Shown in pieces: positions 1-6,185 of a DNA stretch of 7,419 nt. This stretch comes from a bacterium. Its GTDB lineage: Bacteria > Hydrogenedentota > Hydrogenedentia > Hydrogenedentiales > SLHB01. Every line of letters starts with the position of its first letter. The stretch's first letter is position 1. The stretch lies in NCBI GenBank assembly GCA_024231375.1, contig JAAEQP010000171.1:1-7419 (forward strand). The letters run 5' to 3'. Under the pieces are notes generated by a model. That model made no database searches and was not told where the DNA came from. It was given only the letters and a program-made list of their open reading frames with translations. A program made the translations under genes and the position numbers.

Positions 1-45
1 ACGAAGATCGGCGACATGATCGCGGACTTCGCCGCGAAGGTATAG
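1..45 (+). CDS. C-terminal end of an unidentified upstream gene (partial)
   Basis: Frame 1 is open from the window edge and ends at a TAG at 43-45, giving the 14-residue tail TKIGDMIADFAAKV. The 5' part lies outside the window, so the product cannot be named. The tail has the pattern [ST]-x-[IF]-G-D-x-[IV]-A seen at the end of the next gene (TSEFGDRVAAAF). C-termini of isocitrate/isopropylmalate dehydrogenases often look like this, so the upstream gene may be another member of that family. This is inferred from about 10 residues and could be coincidence. A second frame is also open across this stretch, so even the reading frame is only probable. Confidence 0.5.
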   Translation, partial: TKIGDMIADFAAKV

Positions 46-67
46 ACTGGGTTCGTTTGGCATTACT

Positions 68-106
68 CGGGGGATTCGTTTCCGCCAGCGGCGGACGGAT
101 CCCCCG
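68..106. repeat. Long imperfect hairpin in the spacer before leuB
   Basis: The left arm cgggggattcg (68-78) pairs with cggatcccccg (96-106), with one G-T wobble. After a 2-nt bulge (79-80) an inner stem tccgcc/ggcgga (81-86 with 90-95) closes on the loop agc. About 17 base pairs form in total, most of them G-C. No T-run follows, so it is not a typical intrinsic terminator. It could end or protect the upstream transcript, be a leader structure for the next gene, or be a repeat element. The pairing is seen directly; the role is not known. Confidence 0.6.
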
Positions 107-109
107 ATG

Positions 110-121
110 CCCTGTACAGGG
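110..121. repeat. Perfect 12-bp palindrome ccctgtacaggg
   Basis: Positions 110-121 read the same on both strands, four bases downstream of the larger hairpin. Its dyad symmetry fits a dimeric regulator's operator, but also a chance palindrome or a small hairpin. A second short dyad, gttga-g-tcaac, lies at 136-146, just before a -10-like gataac at 148-153. No good -35 element was found upstream of that -10, so I do not call a promoter. Confidence 0.4.
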
Positions 122-189
122 GCTTCGGTTTCTCCGTTGAGTCAACAGATAACGCCCGCCGGATGCGCCGGGAGACAAGCAGGCTCACT

Positions 190-1287
190 ATGACACGCAC
201 ATACACGATTGCATTGCTGGAAGGTGACGGCATCGGCCCCGAACTCATGGTCGAAGCCGTCAAGATCCTGGAGGCCGTCGGCGCTTCCAGCGGAGTTACG
301 TTCGATATGGTTCCCGCGCCCTTTGGCGGGAAAGCCTATTTCGATCATGGACACGCCTTTCCCCAGCAGACCATCGCGGCGTGCGACAAAGCCGACGCCA
401 TCCTGAAGGGCCCGATCGGTCTCGGCCACGAGGAATCCCTCAGGATTCCGGTCGACCAGCAGCCCGAACGTAGCGCCCTTCTGCCGCTGAGAAAGCGATA
501 CAACACGTTTGCCAACTTCCGGCCGGTCTACTTGCCGCCGGAACTGGCGGCCTTCTCCCCCCTGAAACCCGAGATCATCAAGGATGGAATCGACATCATG
601 ATGATCAGGGAACTGGTGGGTGGCTTGTACTTCGGCGTGAAGGAAGAGGGGCGCGACGAGCAGGGCCTTCGATACGTCAAGGAGACGCTTGAGTACAACG
701 AAGAAGAGATCCGCCAGATCCTGCGCGTGGCCTTCAAGGAATCTCAGGCACGCAAAAAGGTCCTCCACAACGTTCACAAGAGCAATGTGCTCATGTCGAG
801 CGTGCTCTGGAACGAGATGCTGGAAGAGGTTGCGGTGGAGTTTCCGGATGTGAGCGTGACGCATGTGATCGTTGATGCGGCGGCTACGGCCCTGGTGCTC
901 AACCCCTGCCAATTCGACGTCATCGTGATGGAGAACATGTTTGGCGATATCCTCAGCGATCTCGCTGGCGGCATCGTCGGCTCCCTGGGCCTCATGCCTT
1001 CCGCGTGCATCGGCCCCGAGAAGGCGTACTACGAGCCGTCGCACGGATCGGCCCCGGACATCGCGGGCCAAGGCATCGCCAATCCCTACTCCATGATTGG
1101 TTCGGTCGCCCTGATGCTGGAGAAGAGCTTCGGCATGCCGGACGAAGCGCGCCGCATCTGGGACGCCATGCGTCAGGTGTTCGGCGACGGATTCACGACC
1201 CCCGACCTGGGCGCCCCCGACGACAAACGTACCGTCATCCGCACGAGCGAGTTCGGAGACCGCGTAGCCGCTGCATTCTCCGGCTAA
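190..1287 (+). CDS. leuB: 3-isopropylmalate dehydrogenase (LeuB-type beta-decarboxylating dehydrogenase)
   Basis: This cytosolic enzyme oxidatively decarboxylates 3-isopropylmalate to 4-methyl-2-oxopentanoate using NAD+, the third step of leucine synthesis. The 365-residue length is normal for the family. Visible motifs are GDGIGPE at 12-18, the substrate arginines R101, R111 and R140, Y147 in GGLYFG, K197 in HKSNVL, metal aspartates D229, D253 and D257 (GDILSD), and EPSHGSAPDIAG near residue 282. These match the known Thermus enzyme positions with small offsets. The start at 190 gives the usual MxxxYxIALLEGDGIG opening; an in-frame ATG at 163 would add nine unconserved residues. The Shine-Dalgarno is weak for both. 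Two substitutions, HKSN for the usual DKAN and ELVGG for ELTGG, leave room for a related malate-derivative dehydrogenase. No leuA, leuC or leuD is in the window. A transporter gene follows after 12 nt, suggesting cotranscription. Confidence 0.85.
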   Translation: MTRTYTIALLEGDGIGPELMVEAVKILEAVGASSGVTFDMVPAPFGGKAYFDHGHAFPQQTIAACDKADAILKGPIGLGHEESLRIPVDQQPERSALLPLRKRYNTFANFRPVYLPPELAAFSPLKPEIIKDGIDIMMIRELVGGLYFGVKEEGRDEQGLRYVKETLEYNEEEIRQILRVAFKESQARKKVLHNVHKSNVLMSSVLWNEMLEEVAVEFPDVSVTHVIVDAAATALVLNPCQFDVIVMENMFGDILSDLAGGIVGSLGLMPSACIGPEKAYYEPSHGSAPDIAGQGIANPYSMIGSVALMLEKSFGMPDEARRIWDAMRQVFGDGFTTPDLGAPDDKRTVIRTSEFGDRVAAAFSG

Positions 1288-1299
1288 CGGGCACAAGAC

Positions 1300-2253
1300 A
1301 TGGCATCTCCCCCCAAATGGGCTGCGATCGCGTCGCTGCTGACGGCGATGGTCTCCTGGGCGCTTGCGCCGGTATTCATCCGGTACTTGAGCGACGCCTA
1401 CGACCCCTACACGCAAGCCTTCGCACGCTATCTCAGCGCCACCATCGCCTTGCTTGCGGTGTGTCTCGTGTGGTTCCGCCCGCAACTGCGCGCGCTGTTC
1501 CGAAACTCGTGGCCCCTGCTTGGTGTGGCCGCCCTGAACGCGTTCCAGCAGTGCCTGTGGACGGCGGGCACCTACGGTTCCACGGCCACGATGGCACAGC
1601 TCATCGCCACATCGAATGTCGTTCTCGTCATCGTTTTCAGCTACTTTCTGTTCCATGAAGAGCGCCGCGTCATCAAGAGCCCTGTCTATCTGGCCGGGAC
1701 ACTGCTCAGCCTGGCGGGCGTAGCGGCCGTGCTCGCGAAGGAGCCGGGGTCGCTGAAGCCGGTGATTGACACGTCCGCGGTGTTGCTTCTCATGACGTCG
1801 GTGTGCTGGGCGGTCTACAAAGTGTGGTCGAAGCATCTGGTCATGGGCATGCACCCATTGCCGATGTTCGCGATCATCTCGGCCTACACCACGGTCTTTC
1901 TAGGCGTCATTTCCTTCGTGCTGGGAGACCCGGGATCGATCCTCGCGGCGGGTCCGCGCATCAGCCTGGTCACCTTCGTGTCGGGTCTGCTTCCCATCGC
2001 CGCGGCGCACACGGCCTTCAATCATGCTCAGAAACACTTGGGCGCAGCCTTCAGCAGCAGCTGCAATCTGGTCGTCCCTCTTCTCACGTTCGTGTTCGGT
2101 ATGTTGATTCTTGGCAACGAATACCTCAATCTCCAGCAATGGATAGGCGCGAGCGCCTTGATATCCGGGGTCGCCATGGTAACTTGGGCGCACCAACGAT
2201 ACGCCCGGCTTGCCCGCGCCACGGCGTCAGGGAATAGCGGAGGCCAGGATTGA
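1300..2253 (+). CDS. EamA/DMT-family transporter (10 transmembrane helices)
   Basis: The 317-residue protein is an inner-membrane transporter of the drug/metabolite transporter superfamily, members of which usually export amino acids or other small metabolites. It shows the two tandem EamA halves, roughly residues 7-146 and 159-297, each with about five hydrophobic helices. The first helix carries the typical SWALAPVFIRY stretch, and the second half ends with LILGNEYLNLQQWIGASALISGV, a classic EamA closing pattern (GE-like turn, then Q-x-x-G). The tail after residue 300 is hydrophilic. It starts 12 nt after the dehydrogenase gene, with a poor Shine-Dalgarno. Its TGA shares one base with the ATG of the next gene, so it probably belongs to the same operon and is translationally coupled downstream. 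The substrate cannot be read from sequence; a leucine-pathway 2-oxo acid or amino acid is only a guess from position. Confidence 0.85.
   Translation: MASPPKWAAIASLLTAMVSWALAPVFIRYLSDAYDPYTQAFARYLSATIALLAVCLVWFRPQLRALFRNSWPLLGVAALNAFQQCLWTAGTYGSTATMAQLIATSNVVLVIVFSYFLFHEERRVIKSPVYLAGTLLSLAGVAAVLAKEPGSLKPVIDTSAVLLLMTSVCWAVYKVWSKHLVMGMHPLPMFAIISAYTTVFLGVISFVLGDPGSILAAGPRISLVTFVSGLLPIAAAHTAFNHAQKHLGAAFSSSCNLVVPLLTFVFGMLILGNEYLNLQQWIGASALISGVAMVTWAHQRYARLARATASGNSGGQD
2239..2243 (+). promoter_or_regulatory. Ribosome binding site for the UroD-family gene
   Basis: GGAGG lies inside the end of the transporter gene, 9 nt before the ATG at 2253. It supports that ATG over the in-frame TTG at 2250, which would be only 6 nt away. 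The resulting TGATG junction implies coupling of the two genes. Confidence 0.6.
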
Positions 2254-3341
2254 TGACGCTCAAGGAACTCAACCGTAAGATCTTCCGCCGGGAGCCCGTG
2301 GACCGCGTGCTCTGGCAGCCACGCATCGAGCACTGGTACAACGTGAATCGTACCGAGGGCACGCTTCCCGAGCGATACCGATCCATGACCTTGCTGGAGG
2401 TGTTCGACGACTTGGGCTGCTCGGTGCGCCCGTACAACCCGTTCAACTCGTGTCTCGAGATCAGGAACGACGAGCGGGTCACCACGGAATCGCGGGAGGA
2501 AGGCGTCAGAACCGTCGCAACGACCCACACGCCCGTGGGCGACCTGGTGGAGATTCACCAACGCACTTCGTTGGCGCGGCATCCCCTGAAGTATCGGGTC
2601 GTCACGCCGGAGGACATGAAGGTTCAGGAGTGGATTCTCCGGCATCAGCGGGTGTCGTACAATCTGGACCGCTACGCGGAGTGCTGCGAAACCATCGGCG
2701 ATCGCGCTGCGCCAAGCATGTACATCCCCCGCATCAATGTCATGCGGATTGTCATCGATTTCATGGGGTTCGAGAACGGGTTGACCGCCCAATTCGAACA
2801 CGCCGCCGCGTTTGAGTCACTGGTCCAGACGATCAACGAAACGGACGACGCCATCGTCGATGCCGTGTGTGCTAGCCCGGTCGAGATCGTGAACTTCGGC
2901 GACAATGTCCACCAGGCGTTGTGCCCGCCGCCCGTGTTCGAACGGTGGGTACAGCCCGAATACCTCCGGCGCAACGAACGTCTTCGCGCTGCGGGTAAGA
3001 GCACGTATCCGCATTGGGACGGCGACTGCGGCCTCCTGCTGCCCTACGCCCAGGACTGCGGCTTCGACGGGTACGAGGCCATCACGCCGGTTCCGCAGGG
3101 GGACGTGACGTTGGAGCAGGTGCGGGATGCCTTGGGCGAGGACCAGATTCTTGTGGACGGAATCCCCTGCACCGACTTCCTGCCGGGTGAGCCCATTGAG
3201 AGTCTCATCACCAACACGCGAAAATGCATCGAGTACTTCCATCCCCGCTTGGTACTGGGGATATCGGACGAAATTTCACCTGTGGGAGACATTGAACGGG
3301 TCAGGCGGGTGTCTGAACTGTGCGCGGAGTACGCCAAATAG
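2253..3341 (+). CDS. Uroporphyrinogen decarboxylase (URO-D/MtaA superfamily) protein, function unknown
   Basis: The 362-residue protein has the TIM-barrel style of the URO-D superfamily, which includes HemE and the cobamide-dependent methyltransferases MtaA and CmuA. Evidence is the opening KELNRKIFRREPVDRV, the HWDGDCGLLLPYAQDCGFDGYEA block (residues 254-276), and the C-terminal LGISDEISPVGDIERVR. HemE's N-terminal substrate motif (a RQAGR-like stretch) is missing, so it is not heme uroporphyrinogen decarboxylase. Where MtaA-type proteins carry a His-x-Cys zinc site, this one has H254-x-D256. Divergent members with HxDGD are, from memory, numerous in Planctomycetes-like and Lentisphaerae-like genomes, with no assigned reaction. 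Corrinoid methyl transfer, demethylation or a decarboxylation are possible but unsupported. It overlaps the transporter stop by one base and is probably the last gene of this operon. Confidence 0.75.
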   Translation: MTLKELNRKIFRREPVDRVLWQPRIEHWYNVNRTEGTLPERYRSMTLLEVFDDLGCSVRPYNPFNSCLEIRNDERVTTESREEGVRTVATTHTPVGDLVEIHQRTSLARHPLKYRVVTPEDMKVQEWILRHQRVSYNLDRYAECCETIGDRAAPSMYIPRINVMRIVIDFMGFENGLTAQFEHAAAFESLVQTINETDDAIVDAVCASPVEIVNFGDNVHQALCPPPVFERWVQPEYLRRNERLRAAGKSTYPHWDGDCGLLLPYAQDCGFDGYEAITPVPQGDVTLEQVRDALGEDQILVDGIPCTDFLPGEPIESLITNTRKCIEYFHPRLVLGISDEISPVGDIERVRRVSELCAEYAK

Positions 3342-3370
3342 TCGATTTTCGGGCCGATCCAGCCGCCCTT

Positions 3371-3383
3371 GGCCTCGTAGGCC
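3371..3383. terminator. Weak hairpin, possible terminator of the first cluster
   Basis: ggcct-cgt-aggcc forms a perfect 5-bp stem with a 3-nt loop about 30 nt after the URO-D stop codon. Three further G-C pairs can form outside a small internal loop (3365-3367 with 3386-3388). No poly-T tract follows, so intrinsic termination is doubtful. Confidence 0.22.
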
Positions 3384-3410
3384 GTGGCGCACTCAAAGCC
3401 CGGCCGCAAT

Positions 3411-3440
3411 TTGATTTAGAACCTGTTTCTTTGCTACCCT
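3411..3440 (+). promoter_or_regulatory. Candidate sigma70-type promoter for yceD-rpmF-plsX-fabD-fabG
   Basis: TTGATT at 3411-3416 (4 of 6 to consensus) is followed after 18 nt by TACCCT at 3435-3440, preceded by TG at 3432-3433 as in extended -10 promoters (TGCTACCCT). It sits in a locally AT-richer patch 32 nt upstream of the yceD ATG, in the only long spacer before this cluster. The -10 matches poorly apart from TA---T, so the call rests partly on position. Confidence 0.4.
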
Positions 3441-3458
3441 ATCGTGTGCGTTGTGTTC

Positions 3459-3463
3459 GGAGG
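3459..3463 (+). promoter_or_regulatory. Ribosome binding site fixing the yceD start
   Basis: GGAGG is 9 nt before the ATG at 3473. It decides in favour of this start over the in-frame ATG at 3320, which lies inside the preceding gene and would add 51 unconserved residues. Confidence 0.65.
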
Positions 3464-3472
3464 CTGTGTGCC

Positions 3473-4039
3473 ATGGATAATCTCAGAATACCCCTTGCCC
3501 GGATCCCGGAAGAGGGGCTGGAAATGTGCGTGGCGGCTCCAGCTGAAGAACTCGGCGGCGAGCACGCACAGGAACTCCGCACGGGACCCGTGACAATCAC
3601 GGGGACGGTGACAGAATCGGATCAGGGCTTTGTGTTCCTGGGCACCGTCAGCGGGGCCTTCGTCAGGGCTTGTGACCGATGCCTGACGGAAGTGGAATTG
3701 CCGTATGTGGCGGACGCGTGCTGGACCTTTGCGGAAGGCGTTTCGGACGATCCGTTTGACAGTTCTGAAGAACTGGAGCAGGAAGGGCTGTATCCCTGCG
3801 ATGGCGTGGCGGTTGATTTGGCCGTCCCGGCATGGGAAGAGGTCGTACTTGCCTATCCTGCACGGTTCGTGTGTGATGACCGCCCCGATCTTTGTGGCGA
3901 ATGCGACGGGGCACAAGGCGACCGGTCGTTCGGGGGAACCGACACCCCCGAGACTGAAGATCAAGCGTTAGGAAACAAGGGCTTCGCGGGACTTGCGGAC
4001 ATGTTCCCGGACCTGAAGCCTGGTGATTCGGAGGAATAG
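3473..4039 (+). CDS. yceD: YceD/DUF177 family protein, large-ribosomal-subunit associated
   Basis: The 188-residue protein matches the DUF177 (YceD) layout: an N-terminal beta-rich part with GTVSGAFVRACDRCLTEVELP (C67 and C70), an acidic middle (residues 90-105), then EEVVLAYPARFVC followed by C134, C141 and C144, and a short tail GFAGLADMF. In the typical family form, LALP-x-x-x-LC leads into CpxCGxNLN; here the last segment is DRPDLCGECDG, so the metal-site-like cysteines are kept but spacing and sequence are divergent. DUF177 proteins are encoded with L32 across bacteria and have been linked to 23S rRNA or large-subunit biogenesis; the molecular activity is unsettled. The gene starts the second cluster, 3 nt upstream of rpmF. 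Confidence 0.82.
   Translation: MDNLRIPLARIPEEGLEMCVAAPAEELGGEHAQELRTGPVTITGTVTESDQGFVFLGTVSGAFVRACDRCLTEVELPYVADACWTFAEGVSDDPFDSSEELEQEGLYPCDGVAVDLAVPAWEEVVLAYPARFVCDDRPDLCGECDGAQGDRSFGGTDTPETEDQALGNKGFAGLADMFPDLKPGDSEE
4030..4035 (+). promoter_or_regulatory. Ribosome binding site for rpmF within the yceD end
   Basis: GGAGGA lies in the last codons of yceD, 7 nt before the GTG start of rpmF at 4043. It supports the GTG start and tight coupling of the two genes. Confidence 0.65.
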
Positions 4040-4042
4040 ACA

Positions 4043-4225
4043 GTGCCAGTACCAAAGCGTAGAACGGGCAAGACCCGCAAGAACACGCGGCGTTCGCATC
4101 ACGCGCTGAGCGCGACCAACCTGGTTGAATGCCAGAGCTGCGGTGAACGGATTCGTCCGCACCGCGTTTGCCCCAAATGCGGGCACTACAAGGATCGCCT
4201 CGTCGTTAATCTGGAGTCCGAATAG
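4043..4225 (+). CDS. rpmF: 50S ribosomal protein L32 (zinc-ribbon form)
   Basis: The 60-residue basic protein is L32 of the large ribosomal subunit. It opens with MPVPKRRTGKTRKNTRRSHH, the hallmark L32 N-terminus (usually MAVPKRKTSKSRRDKRRAH), then ALSATNLVECQSCGE and HRVCPKCGHYKDR. The two CxxC pairs (C30/C33 and C43/C46) make it the zinc-binding type, not the zinc-free paralogue that some bacteria use under zinc limitation. Translation starts at GTG with a strong Shine-Dalgarno 7 nt upstream; ATG is absent at this position. It follows yceD by 3 nt and precedes plsX by 35 nt, the conserved bacterial order. Confidence 0.96.
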   Translation: MPVPKRRTGKTRKNTRRSHHALSATNLVECQSCGERIRPHRVCPKCGHYKDRLVVNLESE

Positions 4226-4243
4226 CCGGTTGACCATACCGGC
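4225..4243 (+). repeat. Small hairpin between rpmF and plsX
   Basis: gccggt (4225-4230) pairs with accggc (4238-4243) across a 7-nt loop. It begins on the last base of the rpmF stop codon and ends just before the G-rich plsX ribosome binding site (4247-4253, about 7 nt before the ATG). No T-run follows, so a terminator is unlikely. It could separate rpmF from lipid-gene expression through RNA processing or stability, which is speculative. Confidence 0.35.
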
Positions 4244-4260
4244 CCGAGGGGGGCTTAGCG

Positions 4261-5295
4261 ATGCGAATCGCCCTCGACGCCATGGGCTCCGACAAGGCTC
4301 CCGCGCCCGAAATCGCCGGTGCCGTACAGGCGGCCCGCGCCAACCCTGAACTGCATATCATTATGGTTGGCGACGAGGACCGTTTGAAATCGGCCCTCTT
4401 GGCGCACGGAAATCCACGCAACGTTTCTATCGTGCATGCGAGCGAAGTGATCCGCATGCACGATTCTCCTGTGCTTGCCGTGCGCAAGAAGAAGGACGCC
4501 TCCTTGCTGGTCGCCCTGCGTCTGGTCAAGGAAGGCAAAGCGGACGGAGCCGTCAGCGCGGGCAACACGGGCGCCGTCATGGTGGCCTCGCGTACCATTC
4601 TGGGCCCCATCAAAGGTGTCGCTCGTTCGGCCATCTGCCAGATGCTCCCCACGACGAAGAAGGCCGTGCTGCTGCTTGACCTCGGCGCCAACGTGGACTG
4701 TACGGCCCGCCATCTCTGCGATTTCGCCGAGATGGGCGCGGTCTATTCCACGCGGGCCCTGGGGAACCCCAATCCGCGGGTCGGCCTCTTGAACATTGGA
4801 GAGGAACAGCTCAAAGGCAATGAATTGTCCCGGTCCGTGCATCGGAGCCTTAGCGCAGCCGAGCATGTGAATTTCATCGGCAATGTCGAGCCGCGCGGTA
4901 TGTTTGAAGGCGTGGCGGACGTTGTCGTCTGTGACGGGTTTGTCGGGAATGTCGTCCTCAAGACCAGCGAGGCCGTTGGCGGGTTGCTGGGGCGGCTCCT
5001 GGTACGCGAACTGTCGTCGACCTGGATCAGCAAGCTGGGCGCACTCCTCAGCCGAGGGGCCTTCAAACGGCTCAAGCAGACCATCGACGCCAACGACTAC
5101 ACGGGGGCCCCGCTTCTCGGTGTCAACGGCGTTGTGATCATCCTCCACGGCGCCGCGACCGGGAAGGGCGTGGCAAACTCCATCGACGGCGCGCGCCTCG
5201 CATTCGAATCGCGCATCAACGACCATATCCGCAAGGGAATCGTGGATCTTCGCGATTCCGACGCCCATCTCGTGGAGAAGGAGAAGGACCGGTGA
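4261..5295 (+). CDS. plsX: Phosphate acyltransferase PlsX
   Basis: PlsX converts fatty acyl-ACP and phosphate to acyl-phosphate, the donor for PlsY in phosphatidic acid synthesis; it is a peripheral membrane enzyme. The 344-residue length is normal. Recognisable blocks in order are MRIALDAMGSDKAP, SAGNTGAVMVASRTILGPIKGVARSA, LLDLGANVDC, NPRVGLLNIGEE followed by LKGNE, VVVCDGFVGNVVLKTSEAVG, and GAPLLGVNGVVIILHG. The opening reads MGSD where MGGD is usual, and GVARSA where GVxRPA is usual; both are small changes. The start has a G-rich ribosome binding site (gaggggggc). It overlaps fabD by 4 nt (GTGA), giving translational coupling. The fabH gene often following plsX is not here. Confidence 0.95.
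   Translation: MRIALDAMGSDKAPAPEIAGAVQAARANPELHIIMVGDEDRLKSALLAHGNPRNVSIVHASEVIRMHDSPVLAVRKKKDASLLVALRLVKEGKADGAVSAGNTGAVMVASRTILGPIKGVARSAICQMLPTTKKAVLLLDLGANVDCTARHLCDFAEMGAVYSTRALGNPNPRVGLLNIGEEQLKGNELSRSVHRSLSAAEHVNFIGNVEPRGMFEGVADVVVCDGFVGNVVLKTSEAVGGLLGRLLVRELSSTWISKLGALLSRGAFKRLKQTIDANDYTGAPLLGVNGVVIILHGAATGKGVANSIDGARLAFESRINDHIRKGIVDLRDSDAHLVEKEKDR
5278..5283 (+). promoter_or_regulatory. Ribosome binding site for fabD
   Basis: AAGGAG inside the plsX end is 8 nt before the GTG at 5292. It supports the GTG start, whose second and third bases begin the plsX TGA. Confidence 0.6.
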
Positions 5296-6185
5296 TCTGC
5301 GTCCTCTTTCCCGGACAGGGGAGTCAGACGCCGGGAATGGGGCGGGACTTCTACGAAGCCAGCGACGCAGCCCGCGCCGTGTTCGATCAGGTTCTAACGC
5401 TCACCAATCAGCAGTTCCTCGACCTCATGTTTGAAGGTCCTGCCGAAGAGTTGTCCAAGTCCGAGAACGCACAACCTGCCCTTCTTGCGGCAGAAGCCGC
5501 CATCATGCAGCACCTCGCCGCAGCGGGAGTGCGCCCTGCATCCTGCGCGGGACACAGCTTCGGAGAATTTTCTGCGCTACTGACGGCGGGATCTCTCGAT
5601 TTCGAATCGGCATTCCGCTTGGCTCAGGAACGTGGACGATGCATGGCGACCGACGTACCCGAGGGTGGCATGGCCGCCGTCGTGGGACTCGATGCAAGTG
5701 CTATCGACGATGCGTTGCCCGAGGGCGTTGAGGTGGCCAATTACAACGGCCCGAAGCAGACGATCATCTCGGGCACGAAAGCAGGACTCGCCGAGGCCGA
5801 ACCGGCTTTGAAGGAAGCGGGCGCGCGCCGGGTCATGCCGCTCAACGTGGCCGGGCCGTTCCACACCAGCCATATGCGCGAAGCGCAGCGCACCTTCACG
5901 GCGGTGTTGGATACCATAGACATCCGCCCTCCCGCGACGCGCTTTGTGTCGTCGGTGAGCGGAAAAGACGAGAGCGACCCGGACGCGATCCGGACACTCT
6001 TGAGCGAACAGATCTGCAACTCGGTCCGATGGACCGATGTGATGGCATGCCTCGGCACCATCGAGGCGATTGAAGTCGGGCCGGGGCGTGTGCTTCAGGG
6101 CTTGGCGAAACGAACGGACGGCGCCCCCAGCGTGCGGTTGGCGGGTACTTTGGATGCAGCGGACGCGTTGGAGATATCTGAATGA
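5292..6185 (+). CDS. fabD: Malonyl-CoA:ACP transacylase FabD
   Basis: FabD moves malonate from malonyl-CoA to acyl carrier protein, supplying the extender unit for fatty acid synthesis in the cytosol. The 297-residue protein has the FPGQGSQ opening (GQGSQ at 8-12), the nucleophile S89 in GHSFGE, R114 in QERG, the catalytic H191 in GPFHTSHM, and EVGPGRVLQGLAKR near the C-terminus. All expected catalytic positions are present. The nucleophile elbow reads GHSFGE where GHSLGE is most common, which is tolerated in the family. Translation starts with GTG, overlapping plsX by 4 nt, and ends overlapping fabG by 4 nt (ATGA). It lies in the middle of a coupled lipid-synthesis set. Confidence 0.95.
   Translation: MICVLFPGQGSQTPGMGRDFYEASDAARAVFDQVLTLTNQQFLDLMFEGPAEELSKSENAQPALLAAEAAIMQHLAAAGVRPASCAGHSFGEFSALLTAGSLDFESAFRLAQERGRCMATDVPEGGMAAVVGLDASAIDDALPEGVEVANYNGPKQTIISGTKAGLAEAEPALKEAGARRVMPLNVAGPFHTSHMREAQRTFTAVLDTIDIRPPATRFVSSVSGKDESDPDAIRTLLSEQICNSVRWTDVMACLGTIEAIEVGPGRVLQGLAKRTDGAPSVRLAGTLDAADALEISE

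Larger units (their letters stand above)
3342..3472. other. Spacer between the two gene clusters
   Basis: This 131-nt spacer has no convincing coding content. An open frame reaching back to 3320 has no conserved residues and is in frame with yceD. It holds an imperfect hairpin at 3365-3388 (gcc-ctt-ggcct-cgt-aggcc-gt-ggc) without a T-run, a possible but weak terminator for the URO-D gene. A candidate promoter for the ribosomal/lipid cluster follows. Confidence 0.5.

Noticed and set aside
148..153. gataac as a -10 box for leuB
   Set aside because: No acceptable -35 element was found 16-18 nt upstream, so it is mentioned only in the palindrome entry.
163..189. Upstream ATG for the LeuB-type gene
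   Set aside because: The nine extra residues (MRRETSRLT) are not family-like, and the ATG at 190 gives the conserved N-terminus.
142..1854. 570-codon open frame on the - strand opposite leuB and the transporter gene
   Set aside because: Its product is Arg/His/Asp-rich with no domain pattern and spans two genes with clear family motifs on the + strand. Long antisense frames of this kind are common in GC-rich DNA.
2028..2801. 257-codon open frame on the - strand opposite the transporter end and the URO-D gene
   Set aside because: It shows no recognisable motif and overlaps strongly supported coding sequence, so it is a shadow frame.
2253..3341. Calling the URO-D-family gene hemE
   Set aside because: The HemE substrate-binding N-terminal signature is missing and the central motif is HWDGD, so heme uroporphyrinogen decarboxylation is not supported.
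3320..3472. Extended start for the DUF177 gene at 3320
   Set aside because: It would begin inside the preceding gene, lacks a good ribosome binding site and adds 51 unconserved residues. The ATG at 3473 has GGAGG at proper spacing.
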